From Alphaproteobacteria bacterium (GTDB lineage Bacteria > Pseudomonadota > Alphaproteobacteria > Rhizobiales > Xanthobacteraceae), in NCBI GenBank assembly GCA_016869215.1, contig VGEP01000031.1, positions 1 to 47,704 on the forward strand: a stretch of 47,704 nt of DNA, given 5' to 3'. The position numbers and the translations under genes were made by a program. The notes below the pieces were generated by a model. It saw only the letters and a program-made list of their open reading frames with translations. It ran no database searches and was not told the DNA's origin. How positions within the stretch are numbered: the stretch's first letter is position 1; each line of letters begins with the position of its first letter. Below, in pieces: positions 17,346-25,725 of this stretch.

Positions 17346-19566
17346 GCTCGGCGCGCCTCGTGAGGCTGCGGGGCGAGGATTCTTTAAAAGACTTTCCACG
17401 GCCGGACAGGCTCGGGTTGGTCATGAAGTACTTGTGCGCGTTGAACGGCTCCTCGCCCGGCGCGGCCTTGATCCGCGTGGACGAACCGTCCGGTAGCAGG
17501 CGCCAGCTCTGCTCATTGTCCTTCAGGTTTGCAACCATAATCTGGTCGAGAACCTGTTCATGCACAGTTGGATTGAGGATCGGGCACAGCGCCTCGACCC
17601 GGCGGTCCAGATTGCGCGGCATCATGTCGGCCGAGGAGATGTAAATCGCGGCCTTGGGATGCGGCAGGCCGTGGCCCGACCCGAAGCAATAGATGCGGCT
17701 GTGCTCGAGGAACCGGCCGACGATCGACTTGACCCGGATGTTCTCCGACAGCCCCGGAATCCCCGGCCGCAGGCAGCAGATGCCGCGAACGACGAGATCG
17801 ACTTCGACGCCGGCCTGCGAGGCCCGATACAGCATGTCGATGATCTCGGGATCGACCATCGCGTTGTCTTTCATCCAGATCGCGGCGGGCCGCCCGGCCC
17901 TGGCGTGCGCGATCTCCTGCTCGATGTGCTGGCAGATGCGCTGGCGCAGGCTGACCGGCGACACCGCCATGCGCTCCAGCTCGGCGGGCTCGGCGTAGCC
18001 GGTGACGAAATTGAAGATGCGGCCGACGTCGCGCGCGATCACCGGATCGGTGGTGAAGTACGACAGGTCGGTGTAAACGCGCGCGGTCACCGGATGGTAG
18101 TTGCCGGTTCCGACGTGGACGTAGGAGGTCAGCGCTCCGCCCTCGCGCCGCACCACCTGCGAGAGCTTGGCGTGGGTCTTCAATTCGAAGAAGCCGTACA
18201 CGACCTGGGCGCCGGCGCGCTCCAGGTCGCGCGCCCAGCGGATGTTGGCCTCCTCGTCGAAGCGCGCCTTGAGTTCCACGACCGCGGTCACCGACTTGCC
18301 GGCCTCGGCGGCCTCGGCGAGCGTGCGCACGATCGGCGAGTCCTTCGAGGTGCGGTAGAGCGTCTGCTTGATCGCGATCACGTCCGGGTCGCGCGCGGCC
18401 TGCTGCAGAAACTGCACCACGACGTCGAAGGACTCGTAGGGATGATGGACGATCAGGTCCTTCTGCCGGATCGCTGCGAAACAGTCGCCGGCGTGGTCGC
18501 GGATGCGCTCCGGAAAGCGCGGATTGTAGGGCACGAACTCGAGATCCGGCCGGTCGACGGCGATGAGCTGCGACAGCTCGCTCAGCGCCAGCATGCCGTC
18601 GACCAGGAACACCTCGTCGTCCGCGACCGCGAGCGCGCGCTGCACGAAGGCGCGCAGTTCCGCCGGCATCGCCGATTCAATCTCGAGCCGGATCACCGAG
18701 CCGCGCCGTCTGCGCTTCAGCACGCTCTCGAACAGCCGCACCAGGTCTTCGGCCTCTTCCTCGACCTCGATATCGGAGTCGCGGATGATGCGGAATGCGC
18801 CCTGTCCCTTAACTGCGTAACCCGGAAACAGCCGCGGGACGAACAGGCCCGTGGCCTGCTCGAGCGTCATCAGCCGCGCCGGGCCGCCCTCGGACGAACC
18901 CGCAGGCATGCGGATGAATCGCTCGATCTTCTGAGGCACGCGGATCAGCGCGTTCATCGCCTTGCCGTCGCTGGAGCGAACGAGCTGGAACGCGATGGAA
19001 AATCCGAGATTGGGAATGAACGGAAACGGGTGCGCCGGGTCGATGGCCAGCGGCGTCAGCACCGGGAAGATGTGGCGCAGGAAGTAGTCTTCCAGCCAGT
19101 TGCGGTCGGCCTTCTTCAATCCGTCGGCATCGACGAGCTGGATGTTCTGGTCGTGCAATTGACGGCGCAGTTCGCGCCAGCGCGCCTGCTGATCGCTGGC
19201 AAGCACCGACACCGCCTCGCCGATCCGGACCAGTTGCTCGCCGGCGGTCAGTCCGTCCGGACTGCGGTCGGCGATGCCCTCGCGCACCTGGCCCTTCAGG
19301 CCGGCGACCCGGACCATGAAGAATTCGTCGAGGTTGTTGGCGGAAATCGAAAGGAACCGGATCCGCTCGAACAGCGGATGACTGGGGTTTTCGGCCTCTT
19401 CCAGAACCCGGCGGTTGAAGTGCAGCCAGGACAGTTCCCGATTGATGAAACGCTCCGGACTGGCCGCCAGCGACGGCCCGGATTCGGACCGCGGCGGCTC
19501 CGGCGCAGCAACCGCGGCGGATTCGGTTTCTTTTGTCAGAACAGTGACTTGCGCGCTTTCGGCCAT
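17338..19566 (-). CDS. ppk: Polyphosphate kinase 1
   Basis: Reversibly transfers the ATP gamma-phosphate onto polyphosphate. 742 residues with the PPK1 domain order: N domain ([20 protein letters not shown], about 40-145), middle domain, and two C-terminal phospholipase-D-like domains. The phosphorylated histidine lies in [19 protein letters not shown] and the second essential histidine in [11 protein letters not shown]. The first 38 residues are a Ser/Ala/Glu-rich extension. It sits upstream of ppx with overlapping ends, so synthesis and breakdown of polyphosphate are encoded together. A candidate Pho box lies directly upstream (19574-19591). No good Shine-Dalgarno is seen before the ATG at 19566. 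Confidence 0.96.
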   Translation of the reverse strand: MAESAQVTVLTKETESAAVAAPEPPRSESGPSLAASPERFINRELSWLHFNRRVLEEAENPSHPLFERIRFLSISANNLDEFFMVRVAGLKGQVREGIADRSPDGLTAGEQLVRIGEAVSVLASDQQARWRELRRQLHDQNIQLVDADGLKKADRNWLEDYFLRHIFPVLTPLAIDPAHPFPFIPNLGFSIAFQLVRSSDGKAMNALIRVPQKIERFIRMPAGSSEGGPARLMTLEQATGLFVPRLFPGYAVKGQGAFRIIRDSDIEVEEEAEDLVRLFESVLKRRRRGSVIRLEIESAMPAELRAFVQRALAVADDEVFLVDGMLALSELSQLIAVDRPDLEFVPYNPRFPERIRDHAGDCFAAIRQKDLIVHHPYESFDVVVQFLQQAARDPDVIAIKQTLYRTSKDSPIVRTLAEAAEAGKSVTAVVELKARFDEEANIRWARDLERAGAQVVYGFFELKTHAKLSQVVRREGGALTSYVHVGTGNYHPVTARVYTDLSYFTTDPVIARDVGRIFNFVTGYAEPAELERMAVSPVSLRQRICQHIEQEIAHARAGRPAAIWMKDNAMVDPEIIDMLYRASQAGVEVDLVVRGICCLRPGIPGLSENIRVKSIVGRFLEHSRIYCFGSGHGLPHPKAAIYISSADMMPRNLDRRVEALCPILNPTVHEQVLDQIMVANLKDNEQSWRLLPDGSSTRIKAAPGEEPFNAHKYFMTNPSLSGRGKSFKESSPRSLTRRAERA

Positions 19567-19573
19567 GGCTCAC

Positions 19574-19591
19574 ATGACAGATTGATGACGG
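19574..19591 (-). promoter_or_regulatory. Candidate Pho box before ppk
   Basis: The minus strand reads CCGTCAT, four bases, CTGTCAT, differing from the consensus CTGTCAT-N4-CTGTCAT at one of fourteen positions. Two further GTCAT/GTCAC words lie upstream (19597-19616) but not at 11-base spacing. It ends only seven bases before the ATG, which leaves no room for a -10 element upstream of the start codon; either transcription begins very close to or within the annotated start, or the match is accidental. Confidence 0.4.
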
Positions 19592-19650
19592 CTCAACAAT
19601 GACCGTCAATCGTGACGCTGCGATGACATGATCCCGGCCCCGGTGCCCCG

Positions 19651-20355
19651 TCAAGGCTCCCGGAACAGCTCCGCCGCCAGCGCCCGGGTCACCGGGCGCT
19701 GCAGCCGCAACGCCTCGCGGTCGAGGGCGGCGACCGCCGCGCGCGCGGCCGCGAACGACCGCTCGATCCGCGTCGCGAGAAACCCCACCAGACCTTCGTC
19801 GACCGCGAGCTGGCGGTCTGCGAACAGCTTGACGATCACGGCCCGCAGCAGGGCGTCGCCGGGCGGTTCGAGCGCCACCACCGGAATGGCGCGCAGCCGC
19901 GATGCCAGATCGGGCAAGGCGATCCGCCAGGTCGCGGGCGCGCTGCGCGCGGTGATCAGGAGATAGGCCCGCTCCTCGCGCGCGAGGTTGAGCAGGTGGA
20001 ACAGCGCGGCTTCGTCGAACGCCCCGCGGTCGAGGTTTTCGACCACCAGCGCGCCGGTCGCGAGCGCGATCGGCACGTCGGCGCCGGCGAGCGCGCGCGG
20101 CGATACGGTGCGTGCGCCCGAGGCGCGCGCCCAGATCGCCGCGAGATGGCTCTTGCCCGAGCCCTCCGGCCCGCGCAGCAGCACGGCGCGCGAGGGCCAG
20201 TCCGGCCAGCGTTCGATCAGCGACAGCGCCGCGGCGTTCGAAGGGCCTTCGAGGAAGTCCTCGCGCGCAAGGCTCTCGGCGTGATCGAGCGCAAGCGTAA
20301 GCTGGCGCGGCCCGGCCGCGCCTTCGATGCCCACAATTGTACCCGCATCGGTCAT
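19651..20355 (-). CDS. hdaA: DnaA-related replication regulator HdaA
   Basis: A 234-residue protein consisting of a DnaA-like AAA+ domain without the DNA-binding domain IV. An N-terminal QLTLAL (residues 18-23) fits the sliding-clamp-binding motif by which Hda proteins dock on DnaN and stimulate ATP hydrolysis by DnaA, limiting re-initiation. Walker A is GPEGSGKSHL, and a Walker B-like stretch is LVVENLDRG. The length matches alphaproteobacterial HdaA. It lies four bases downstream of the AI-2E-type permease gene and upstream of ppk, a gene order known from related genomes. Translation probably depends on the upstream cistron because spacing is so tight. Confidence 0.88.
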   Translation of the reverse strand: MTDAGTIVGIEGAAGPRQLTLALDHAESLAREDFLEGPSNAAALSLIERWPDWPSRAVLLRGPEGSGKSHLAAIWARASGARTVSPRALAGADVPIALATGALVVENLDRGAFDEAALFHLLNLAREERAYLLITARSAPATWRIALPDLASRLRAIPVVALEPPGDALLRAVIVKLFADRQLAVDEGLVGFLATRIERSFAAARAAVAALDREALRLQRPVTRALAAELFREP

Positions 20356-20359
20356 CGCT

Positions 20360-21430
20360 CTAACGCGCCTCGCCGGTGTAGTACGGGCTCGCGCGATATT
20401 TTTGCAGCGCGAACCGCACGAGCACGCCGATTGCCGCAGCCATCGGCACCGCGAGCAGCAGCCCGACGAAACCGAACAGGTAGCCGAAGGCGAACAGCGC
20501 GAACATCAGCCACACCGGGTGCAGTCCGACGCTCGCGCCGACCAGCTTCGGCTGCAGGATGTTGCCTTCGATGAACTGGCCGACGACGAAGATCGCGAGC
20601 ACCGCGAGAATCCAGGTCCAGTCCGGCCAGAACTGCGCCACCGCGACGCCGCCCGCCAGCACCAGCCCGGTGATCGATCCGACGTAGGGGATGAAGCTGA
20701 TGAGCCCCGACAATATCCCAATGAGCAGCCCGAAATTCAGCCCGGTGAGCGTCAGCGCCACCGCATAGAACGATCCCAGCAGCAGGCAAACCGCGATCTG
20801 GCCGCGGACGAAGCCCGACACCGCATGATCCATCTCGCGGGCCAGTCCGCGCACCGTCTCGCGGTGCGGCAGCGGCACCCAGCCGTCGACCGTCTCGATC
20901 ATCCGCTGCCAGTCGCACAGCAGATAGAACGCCACCACCGGCATGACCACGATCAGCGCGAAGATCGAGATCAACGCCTGCCCGCCCGACCACAGCGAGC
21001 GCAGGAACGCCGTCAGCCAGACCGCGCCTTGCGAGACGAAATCGCTCACCGACTTTTCGGCGTTGGAGAAGCTGCCGCCGACGAGGTTGTTGAGCCACGG
21101 CCGGTTCGGATCGGTGACCAGTTGCTGCAGCCGCCGCACGTAACCCGGCAGCCGCTCGATGAATGCCGCAAGCTGCTCGAACAGGATCGGCGCGATCAGC
21201 AGCACCAGCAGCACGAAGGCCAGCACCACCAGCGTCACGATGATCAGCGCCGCCGCCACCCGGTTGACGCCCAGGCTCTCGACGCGGTTGGTCAGCGGGT
21301 TGAGCAGGAACGCAAGCGCCCCTCCGACCACGAACGGCAGAAGGATTTCGCTGAACAGCCACAGTGCAAGGACGACCGCGGCCAGCGCCGCGACCCAGAA
21401 CGTCACCTGCCGCTCGAAACTCATCGACAT
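20360..21430 (-). CDS. AI-2E family (PerM-type) membrane permease
   Basis: A 356-residue inner-membrane protein with about eight predicted helices: two at the N-terminus (VAALAAVVLALWLFSEILL), a pair around residues 60-85, a long periplasmic or cytosolic loop (about 90-150), and a C-terminal cluster with YVGSITGLVLAGGVAVAQ and GYLFGFVGLLLAVPMAAAIG. These are the conserved segments of PF01594. The family includes exporters, some shown to move ions or peptides; the autoinducer-2 name should not be read as a function here, as no luxS is in view. It follows pgsA by about 30 bases and precedes hdaA by four, forming a three-gene run. Confidence 0.88.
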   Translation of the reverse strand: MSMSFERQVTFWVAALAAVVLALWLFSEILLPFVVGGALAFLLNPLTNRVESLGVNRVAAALIIVTLVVLAFVLLVLLIAPILFEQLAAFIERLPGYVRRLQQLVTDPNRPWLNNLVGGSFSNAEKSVSDFVSQGAVWLTAFLRSLWSGGQALISIFALIVVMPVVAFYLLCDWQRMIETVDGWVPLPHRETVRGLAREMDHAVSGFVRGQIAVCLLLGSFYAVALTLTGLNFGLLIGILSGLISFIPYVGSITGLVLAGGVAVAQFWPDWTWILAVLAIFVVGQFIEGNILQPKLVGASVGLHPVWLMFALFAFGYLFGFVGLLLAVPMAAAIGVLVRFALQKYRASPYYTGEAR

Positions 21431-21460
21431 GACCCGCGCGGACCGCCGCGGCCCTCGGCC

Positions 21461-22006
21461 TCAGCTCCCGGGTTCCGCCGAATTCATATGGCTAACCCAC
21501 TTGGCGAGATAGAGGCCGACCGAAAGCAAGGTCAAGGCCGCGACCAGCACCATCACCAGTGTCAACAACGGCTCGGCGTTGAACTTGTAGCCCTGCGAGG
21601 CCAGCACCAGGCAGGCGTAGAATATCTGCACCCCGGTGTTGATGCGCGACACGTTGTGCGGCCTGATCTCGACCGGCCTGGCCACCACCCATGACAGGAT
21701 GATCGCGCCGACGATCATCAGGTCGCGCGACGTCACCAGGATCACGATCCAGGCGGGGATCGCGCTGGCGATTCCGAGCGAGATATAGATCGAGACGATC
21801 AGCACCTTGTCTGCGAGCGGATCGAGATAGGCGCCGAGCTCGGTCTTCATGCCGAAGCGCTTGGCAAGGAAGCCGTCCACCAGGTCGCTGACGGCAGCGA
21901 CCAGGAACAGCACGAACGCCAGATCCATCCGCCCGGTGACGATCGCCCAGACGACGACCGGCACAAGCAGGATGCGCCCGAGCGTGATCAGATTTGGAAT
22001 GCTCAA
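21461..22006 (-). CDS. pgsA: CDP-diacylglycerol-glycerol-3-phosphate 3-phosphatidyltransferase
   Basis: Catalyses the committed step of phosphatidylglycerol synthesis at the inner membrane. The CDP-alcohol phosphotransferase motif D-x2-DG-x2-A-x9-G-x3-D-x3-D is present as DLVDGFLAKRFGMKTELGAY followed by LDPLADK, with all acidic ligands intact. About five to six helices are seen, and 181 residues is the normal length. The N-terminus SIPNLITLGRILLVP is the conserved start in relatives, so the TTG at 22006 is preferred; the ATG at 22099 has GGAG eight bases upstream and would add 31 residues, so the true start needs checking. Divergent from purM. Confidence 0.9.
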   Translation of the reverse strand: MSIPNLITLGRILLVPVVVWAIVTGRMDLAFVLFLVAAVSDLVDGFLAKRFGMKTELGAYLDPLADKVLIVSIYISLGIASAIPAWIVILVTSRDLMIVGAIILSWVVARPVEIRPHNVSRINTGVQIFYACLVLASQGYKFNAEPLLTLVMVLVAALTLLSVGLYLAKWVSHMNSAEPGS

Positions 22007-22132
22007 AACGTGCGGCCCCGGCAATCGCTGCGCGCCTCTCAGCTTCCCCAAGCCCGACGCGGCGCAGCGCGGGCCTGAGTATATCGGCGATCCGGCCATT
22101 GCACAGGCTCCGATTCCGACGTACGCACGGGC

Positions 22133-23197
22133 ATGACCGGTAGAGGCCTCACTTACGCGCAATCCGGCGTCGACATCGACGCCGGAAACCGCATGGTCGA
22201 TATGATCAAGCCGCTGGTGCGGGCGACCGCCCGGCCGGGCGCCGACGCCGAGATCGGCGGTTTCGGCGGACTGTTCGACCTCAAGCGCGCGGGCTTCAAG
22301 GACCCGATCCTGGTCGCCGCCAACGACGGCGTCGGCACCAAGGTCAAGATCGCGATCGAAACCGGAATCCACGACACGGTCGGCATCGACCTCGTGGCGA
22401 TGTCGGTCAACGATCTCGTGGTGCAGGGCGCGGAGCCGCTGTTCTTTCTCGATTACTTCGCCACCGGCCGGCTCGACCCGAAGGTCGGCGCCGAAATCGT
22501 GGCCGGCATTGCCAGGGGCTGCAAGCAGGCCGGATGCGCGCTGATCGGCGGCGAGACCGCGGAAATGCCGGGCGTCTATCGCGGCGACGATTACGATCTC
22601 GCGGGCTTCGCGGTCGGCGCGGCCGAACGCGGCGCAATCCTGCCGCGCGGCGACGTTGGCGCGGGCGACGTGTTGCTCGGCATCGCGTCCTCGGGCGTGC
22701 ATTCCAACGGCTTCTCGCTCGTCCGCAAGGTGGTCGCAAAGTCCAAACTCAAGTGGAGCGCGCCCGCCCCTTTCGATCGCAAGAAAAAGCTCGGTGCGGC
22801 CGTGTTGACGCCGACCCGCATCTACGTGAAGCCGCTGCTCGCGGCGATCCGCAAGACCGGGGCGGTCAAGGCGCTGGCGCATATCACCGGCGGCGGATTT
22901 CCCGACAACATCCCGCGCGTGCTGCCGAAGGGACTCGGCGCGCACGTCGAACTGCCGCGGATCGCGGTGCCGCCGGTGTTCCAATGGCTCGCGGCTGCCG
23001 GAGGCATCGCCGAGAAGGAAATGCTGCGCACGTTCAACTGCGGCATTGGCATGATCGCCGTCGTCGAAGCACGCAAGGCACAGGCCGTGATGAAGGTGCT
23101 TCGCGGCGAAGGCGAACTGGTGACGCCGATCGGCGCCGTGACGCGCGCGGCCAAGGGCAAGCCGCGCGTGACGTTCGGCGGCCGCCTCGATCTCTAG
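22133..23197 (+). CDS. purM: Phosphoribosylformylglycinamidine cyclo-ligase
   Basis: AIR synthetase, the fifth step of purine synthesis, closing the imidazole ring with ATP. The 354-residue length is standard. Motifs of the PurM/SelD ATP-binding fold are seen: [55 protein letters not shown] and [13 protein letters not shown], followed by [15 protein letters not shown]. The first gene of a purMN pair with four bases to purN. The ATG at 22133 has only a weak ACGGG upstream. The 125-base gap to pgsA must hold both promoters; I see no PurR-like or riboswitch element in it. Confidence 0.96.
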   Translation: MTGRGLTYAQSGVDIDAGNRMVDMIKPLVRATARPGADAEIGGFGGLFDLKRAGFKDPILVAANDGVGTKVKIAIETGIHDTVGIDLVAMSVNDLVVQGAEPLFFLDYFATGRLDPKVGAEIVAGIARGCKQAGCALIGGETAEMPGVYRGDDYDLAGFAVGAAERGAILPRGDVGAGDVLLGIASSGVHSNGFSLVRKVVAKSKLKWSAPAPFDRKKKLGAAVLTPTRIYVKPLLAAIRKTGAVKALAHITGGGFPDNIPRVLPKGLGAHVELPRIAVPPVFQWLAAAGGIAEKEMLRTFNCGIGMIAVVEARKAQAVMKVLRGEGELVTPIGAVTRAAKGKPRVTFGGRLDL

Positions 23198-23201
23198 CGC
23201 C

Positions 23202-23861
23202 ATGGCGTCCGAGCCTGCCCGCAAGCGCGTCGCCGTCCTGATCTCCGGCCGCGGCTCCAACATGGTGGCGCTGATCGAGGCCGCGAAGGACCCGGCCTAT
23301 CCCGCCGCAATCGCGCTGGTCGTCTCCAACGTGCCCGACGCCGAAGGGTTGAAACGGGCAAGCGCGGCAGGCATCGCCACAGCCGTCGTCGACCATCGCG
23401 CCTTCGGCAGAGACCGCGAAGCGTTCGAGCGCGCGCTGCATGCCAAGCTCGTGGAGCATCGCATCGAGATCGTGTGCCTCGCGGGCTTCATGCGGCTCCT
23501 GACGCCGTTCCTGGTGCGCGAATGGGAAGGCCGGATGCTGAACATCCATCCGGCGCTGCTGCCGGAGTTCAAGGGTCTCGACACCCACGCTCGCGCGCTG
23601 GCGGCGGGCGCGAAGCGACACGGCGCGACCGTGCATTTCGTCGTGCCGGAAATGGATTCCGGGCCGATCCTGGTCCAGGGGTCGGTGCCGGTCGAGCCCG
23701 ACGACACCGAAGCCGCGCTCGCCTCGCGCGTGCTCGCGGTGGAGCACCGCATCTACCCGCTTGCGCTCAAGGCGCTGGCCGAAGGCCGCGTCCGGCTCTC
23801 GGCCGGACAATGCCTGATCGACGGCGTGCCCGCCGAGCAATTCTGGCAACGCCAATCCTGA
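23202..23861 (+). CDS. purN: Phosphoribosylglycinamide formyltransferase
   Basis: Transfers a formyl group from 10-formyl-tetrahydrofolate to GAR in purine synthesis. The 219-residue protein has the phosphate-binding start VLISGRGSNMVALIEA and the catalytic Asn-His pair in NIHPALLPEFKGLDTH, plus the essential aspartate in EMDSGPILVQ. Length is normal. It begins four bases after purM, without its own strong ribosome-binding site, so translation is probably coupled. A strong hairpin terminator follows at 23872-23891, whose T-run faces the other strand. Confidence 0.95.
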   Translation: MASEPARKRVAVLISGRGSNMVALIEAAKDPAYPAAIALVVSNVPDAEGLKRASAAGIATAVVDHRAFGRDREAFERALHAKLVEHRIEIVCLAGFMRLLTPFLVREWEGRMLNIHPALLPEFKGLDTHARALAAGAKRHGATVHFVVPEMDSGPILVQGSVPVEPDDTEAALASRVLAVEHRIYPLALKALAEGRVRLSAGQCLIDGVPAEQFWQRQS

Positions 23862-23871
23862 CAAAACAAAA

Positions 23872-23891
23872 CCCCCGGCCGAAGCCGGGGG
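23872..23891 (-). terminator. Intrinsic terminator of the cold-shock gene, shared with purN end
   Basis: On the minus strand CCCCCGGC, a UUCG tetraloop and GCCGGGGG form a perfect 8-bp stem followed by TTTTGTTTTG. The C(UUCG)G loop makes it very stable. It lies between the convergent purN and cspA genes. In the plus direction only TT follows, so it may work less well for purN. Confidence 0.85.
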
Positions 23892-23922
23892 TTACGGGAA
23901 TCACCCCGCAAGGCGTGAACCG

Positions 23923-24129
23923 TCATCCCACCTTGAGATTCTCCGCGGAAGTCTTGCCGTTCCGCCCGGTCACAAGTTCGTATTCGACGGTTTGGCCTTC
24001 ATTGAGGGTGGACAAGCCGGCGCGCTCGACGGCAGAGATGTGCACGAACACATCCTTGTCGCTTCCTGCGGGCTTGATGAACCCGTAACCCTTCGTCGGG
24101 TTGAACCACTTGACGGTGCCCTTTTGCAT
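23923..24129 (-). CDS. cspA: Cold-shock domain protein
   Basis: A 68-residue single cold-shock domain that binds single-stranded RNA or DNA. RNP1 is KGYGFIKP and RNP2 is DVFVHISAVE; it begins MQKGTVKWFNPTKGYGFI and ends SAENLKVG, both typical. AGGAGA lies seven bases before the ATG at 24129. The long stretch upstream (to about 24330) has no gene and could be the extended leader common in cold-shock mRNAs. Whether this copy is cold-induced, constitutive or growth-phase regulated cannot be told from sequence; alphaproteobacteria carry several. Confidence 0.95.
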   Translation of the reverse strand: MQKGTVKWFNPTKGYGFIKPAGSDKDVFVHISAVERAGLSTLNEGQTVEYELVTGRNGKTSAENLKVG

Positions 24130-24504
24130 CGTCGGTCTCCTAGTCTCGTCAAACATTCGGGTTTGGACGCGAGATGCGATCGCTGCACTCCGCGCGACAA
24201 CTCGGGTTTTGGTTGATGATCCGAATCGATCGCCCCGAAAAAAGAGCGCCACGGCCGGAACGGCCAAAATCCTGTTGCTGAGTTCAGAAAATAGCGGAAA
24301 TGAGGCTTTAGAAAGGCCGCCTAAGCACACGAGCCCGGCGTTGTGACTGCAAAGGCACGGCGTTCAAGTTCGCCGTGTGCAACTGCGGCGAAGCGGTTGA
24401 CCCTCCGACGAGATTCGCAACAATCCGCACGCCGGAAATAATTCGCGCCGCCGCGTGGTGAAATTCCAATGGCGGGCGCGACGAACGATGCGCGGGACGG
24501 AGTG
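24130..24504. other. Divergent intergenic region with possible cspA leader
   Basis: 375 bases between cspA (leftward) and the beta-barrel gene (rightward), more AT-rich than the surroundings. On the minus strand a short stem GGCCG-TTC-CGGCC (about 24257-24269) is followed eight bases later by CTTTTTTC, an attenuator-like arrangement that would lie in the cspA leader. No convincing -35/-10 pair could be fixed for either gene. No small gene is supported. Confidence 0.3.
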
Positions 24505-25620
24505 ATGATCGTTTGCAGAAATCGCTCTGCAGGCCGCCGGTACGGCGGCTGGCGCGCCCTGACGCGTGCGGGCGCATTCGCAGCGGCGACCGTTCTCTTC
24601 GCCGCGGCGCTGTGCGGCCAGGCGGGTGCGCAGCCCAATACGGTCGATCCGGCGAGCGGCAACGTCTTCGTTTCCGGCGGAGCGGTGCCGTTCGACGTCG
24701 GCAGCCGCTTCATGCAGCGCATCAACGCAAATGCCCTGCTCCGCAACGCAGCAAGCGCCGGCAACAACGCGGGCGGCGGCGGCGGCGACGAACCGAGCCG
24801 CGAACGCTATCGCGCCTGGCTCGAAGGCTATGGCCTCGCGGCCCGCACCGGACCGCAGGGCGAGTTTCCCGGCGACCGCCGCACGACCTGGGGCGGCATC
24901 GCGGGCGGCGGCGCGATGGTCGCGCCGGGCGTGTCGGTCGGCCTGTCGGCGGATCAGAGCCGGACCAAGATCGACGTCACGGGGCTCGCGCAGTCGGGAC
25001 GCATCGATCTCACGCAGGTCGGGCTGAGCGCCGCCGTCGAGCGCGGACCATGGGCGTTCGGAGCGACGCTGATCCACGGCACGGGCGTGATCAAAAGCAG
25101 CCGGTTCGAGGGCGGAGAATCGATCGCCTCCTATCGCGCCCGGCTGTGGGGCGCGATGGCGGAGCTGAGCCGCTACTGGAGCCTTCCGGGCAACGCGCGC
25201 CTTGTCCCCAAGCTCGGAGTCGACTGGATGTGGTCGCGGACCGGGTCGTTCACCGAAACCGGCGGGGTGGCTCCGATCACGGGTTCGGGCGTGACCGCAA
25301 CGCGGGTGCGCGTCATGGCCGGCGCGGAGGTCGGCCGAACCTGGGCCGCCGACCGCGTGCTGTTCGACGTCGCGGTCCACGGGCGGCTCGTCAACAACGC
25401 CGTTCAGGACGTCGGCGCGCTCGAAGTCAGCCTCGCGAGCGGCGCGGGCGCTGCGGCCGCGATCGCGGGCGTCCGCGAGAGCACGCTCGGTGCGGACGCC
25501 GGCGCGGCATTCTCGGCGCGCGTCTCCGAGAACGTCCGGCTCTACGCCATCTACGACGGCCGGTTCCGCAGCCGGTTCACCTCGCACGGCGGAACGCTGG
25601 GCGCCGAAGTGCGCTGGTAG
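24505..25620 (+). CDS. Outer-membrane autotransporter-type beta-barrel protein
   Basis: A 371-residue protein with a signal peptide (RALTRAGAFAAATVLFAAAL, cut near AGAQ), a short passenger-like segment of about 60 residues including a glycine run, then about 270 residues of alternating amphipathic strands (RAWLEGYGLAART, GGIAGGGAMVAPGVSVGLS, FGATLIHGTG, RLVPKLGVDWMW) ending in LGAEVRW. The terminal aromatic residue and strand pattern fit the autotransporter beta domain (PF03797-type). With almost no passenger it is more likely a stand-alone barrel or a remnant than a secreted virulence factor. The ATG at 24505 has GGGACGGAG directly upstream; ATG at 24469 is an alternative. Confidence 0.75.
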   Translation: MIVCRNRSAGRRYGGWRALTRAGAFAAATVLFAAALCGQAGAQPNTVDPASGNVFVSGGAVPFDVGSRFMQRINANALLRNAASAGNNAGGGGGDEPSRERYRAWLEGYGLAARTGPQGEFPGDRRTTWGGIAGGGAMVAPGVSVGLSADQSRTKIDVTGLAQSGRIDLTQVGLSAAVERGPWAFGATLIHGTGVIKSSRFEGGESIASYRARLWGAMAELSRYWSLPGNARLVPKLGVDWMWSRTGSFTETGGVAPITGSGVTATRVRVMAGAEVGRTWAADRVLFDVAVHGRLVNNAVQDVGALEVSLASGAGAAAAIAGVRESTLGADAGAAFSARVSENVRLYAIYDGRFRSRFTSHGGTLGAEVRW

Positions 25621-25634
25621 TCTTTCGGCCTGTA

Positions 25635-25725
25635 CGGGCGGCTCACTCGGCGGCGCGCTTGTTGTTGCCCGCGCCGGCTCCTTCGGCCGCCGCCCGGTTC
25701 TGCGGGCGGCTCACTCGGCGGCGCG
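25635..25725 (-). repeat. 23-bp direct repeat at and after the end of the molybdoenzyme gene
   Basis: The same 23 bases (minus strand CGCGCCGCCGAGTGA followed by GCCGCCCG) occur at 25703-25725 and 25635-25657, with 45 bases between the copies. The first copy contains the stop codon of the oxidoreductase gene (ARAAE-stop). The offset of 68 bases is not a multiple of three, so the second copy also spells RAAE-stop but in another frame. Confidence 0.85.

Noticed and set aside
17560-19602. A 680-codon rightward open frame opposite ppk
   Set aside because: It mirrors the ppk reading frame; long antisense frames are expected at this GC content, and the translation is low-complexity (His/Arg/Asp-rich) without a family match.
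20360-21430. Quorum-sensing role for the AI-2E family protein
   Set aside because: The family name is historical; no luxS or lsr-type gene is present and related proteins transport other solutes.
25621-25702. A terminator between the beta-barrel and molybdoenzyme genes
   Set aside because: The region is GC-rich with short inverted segments but has no stable stem followed by a T-run on either strand.
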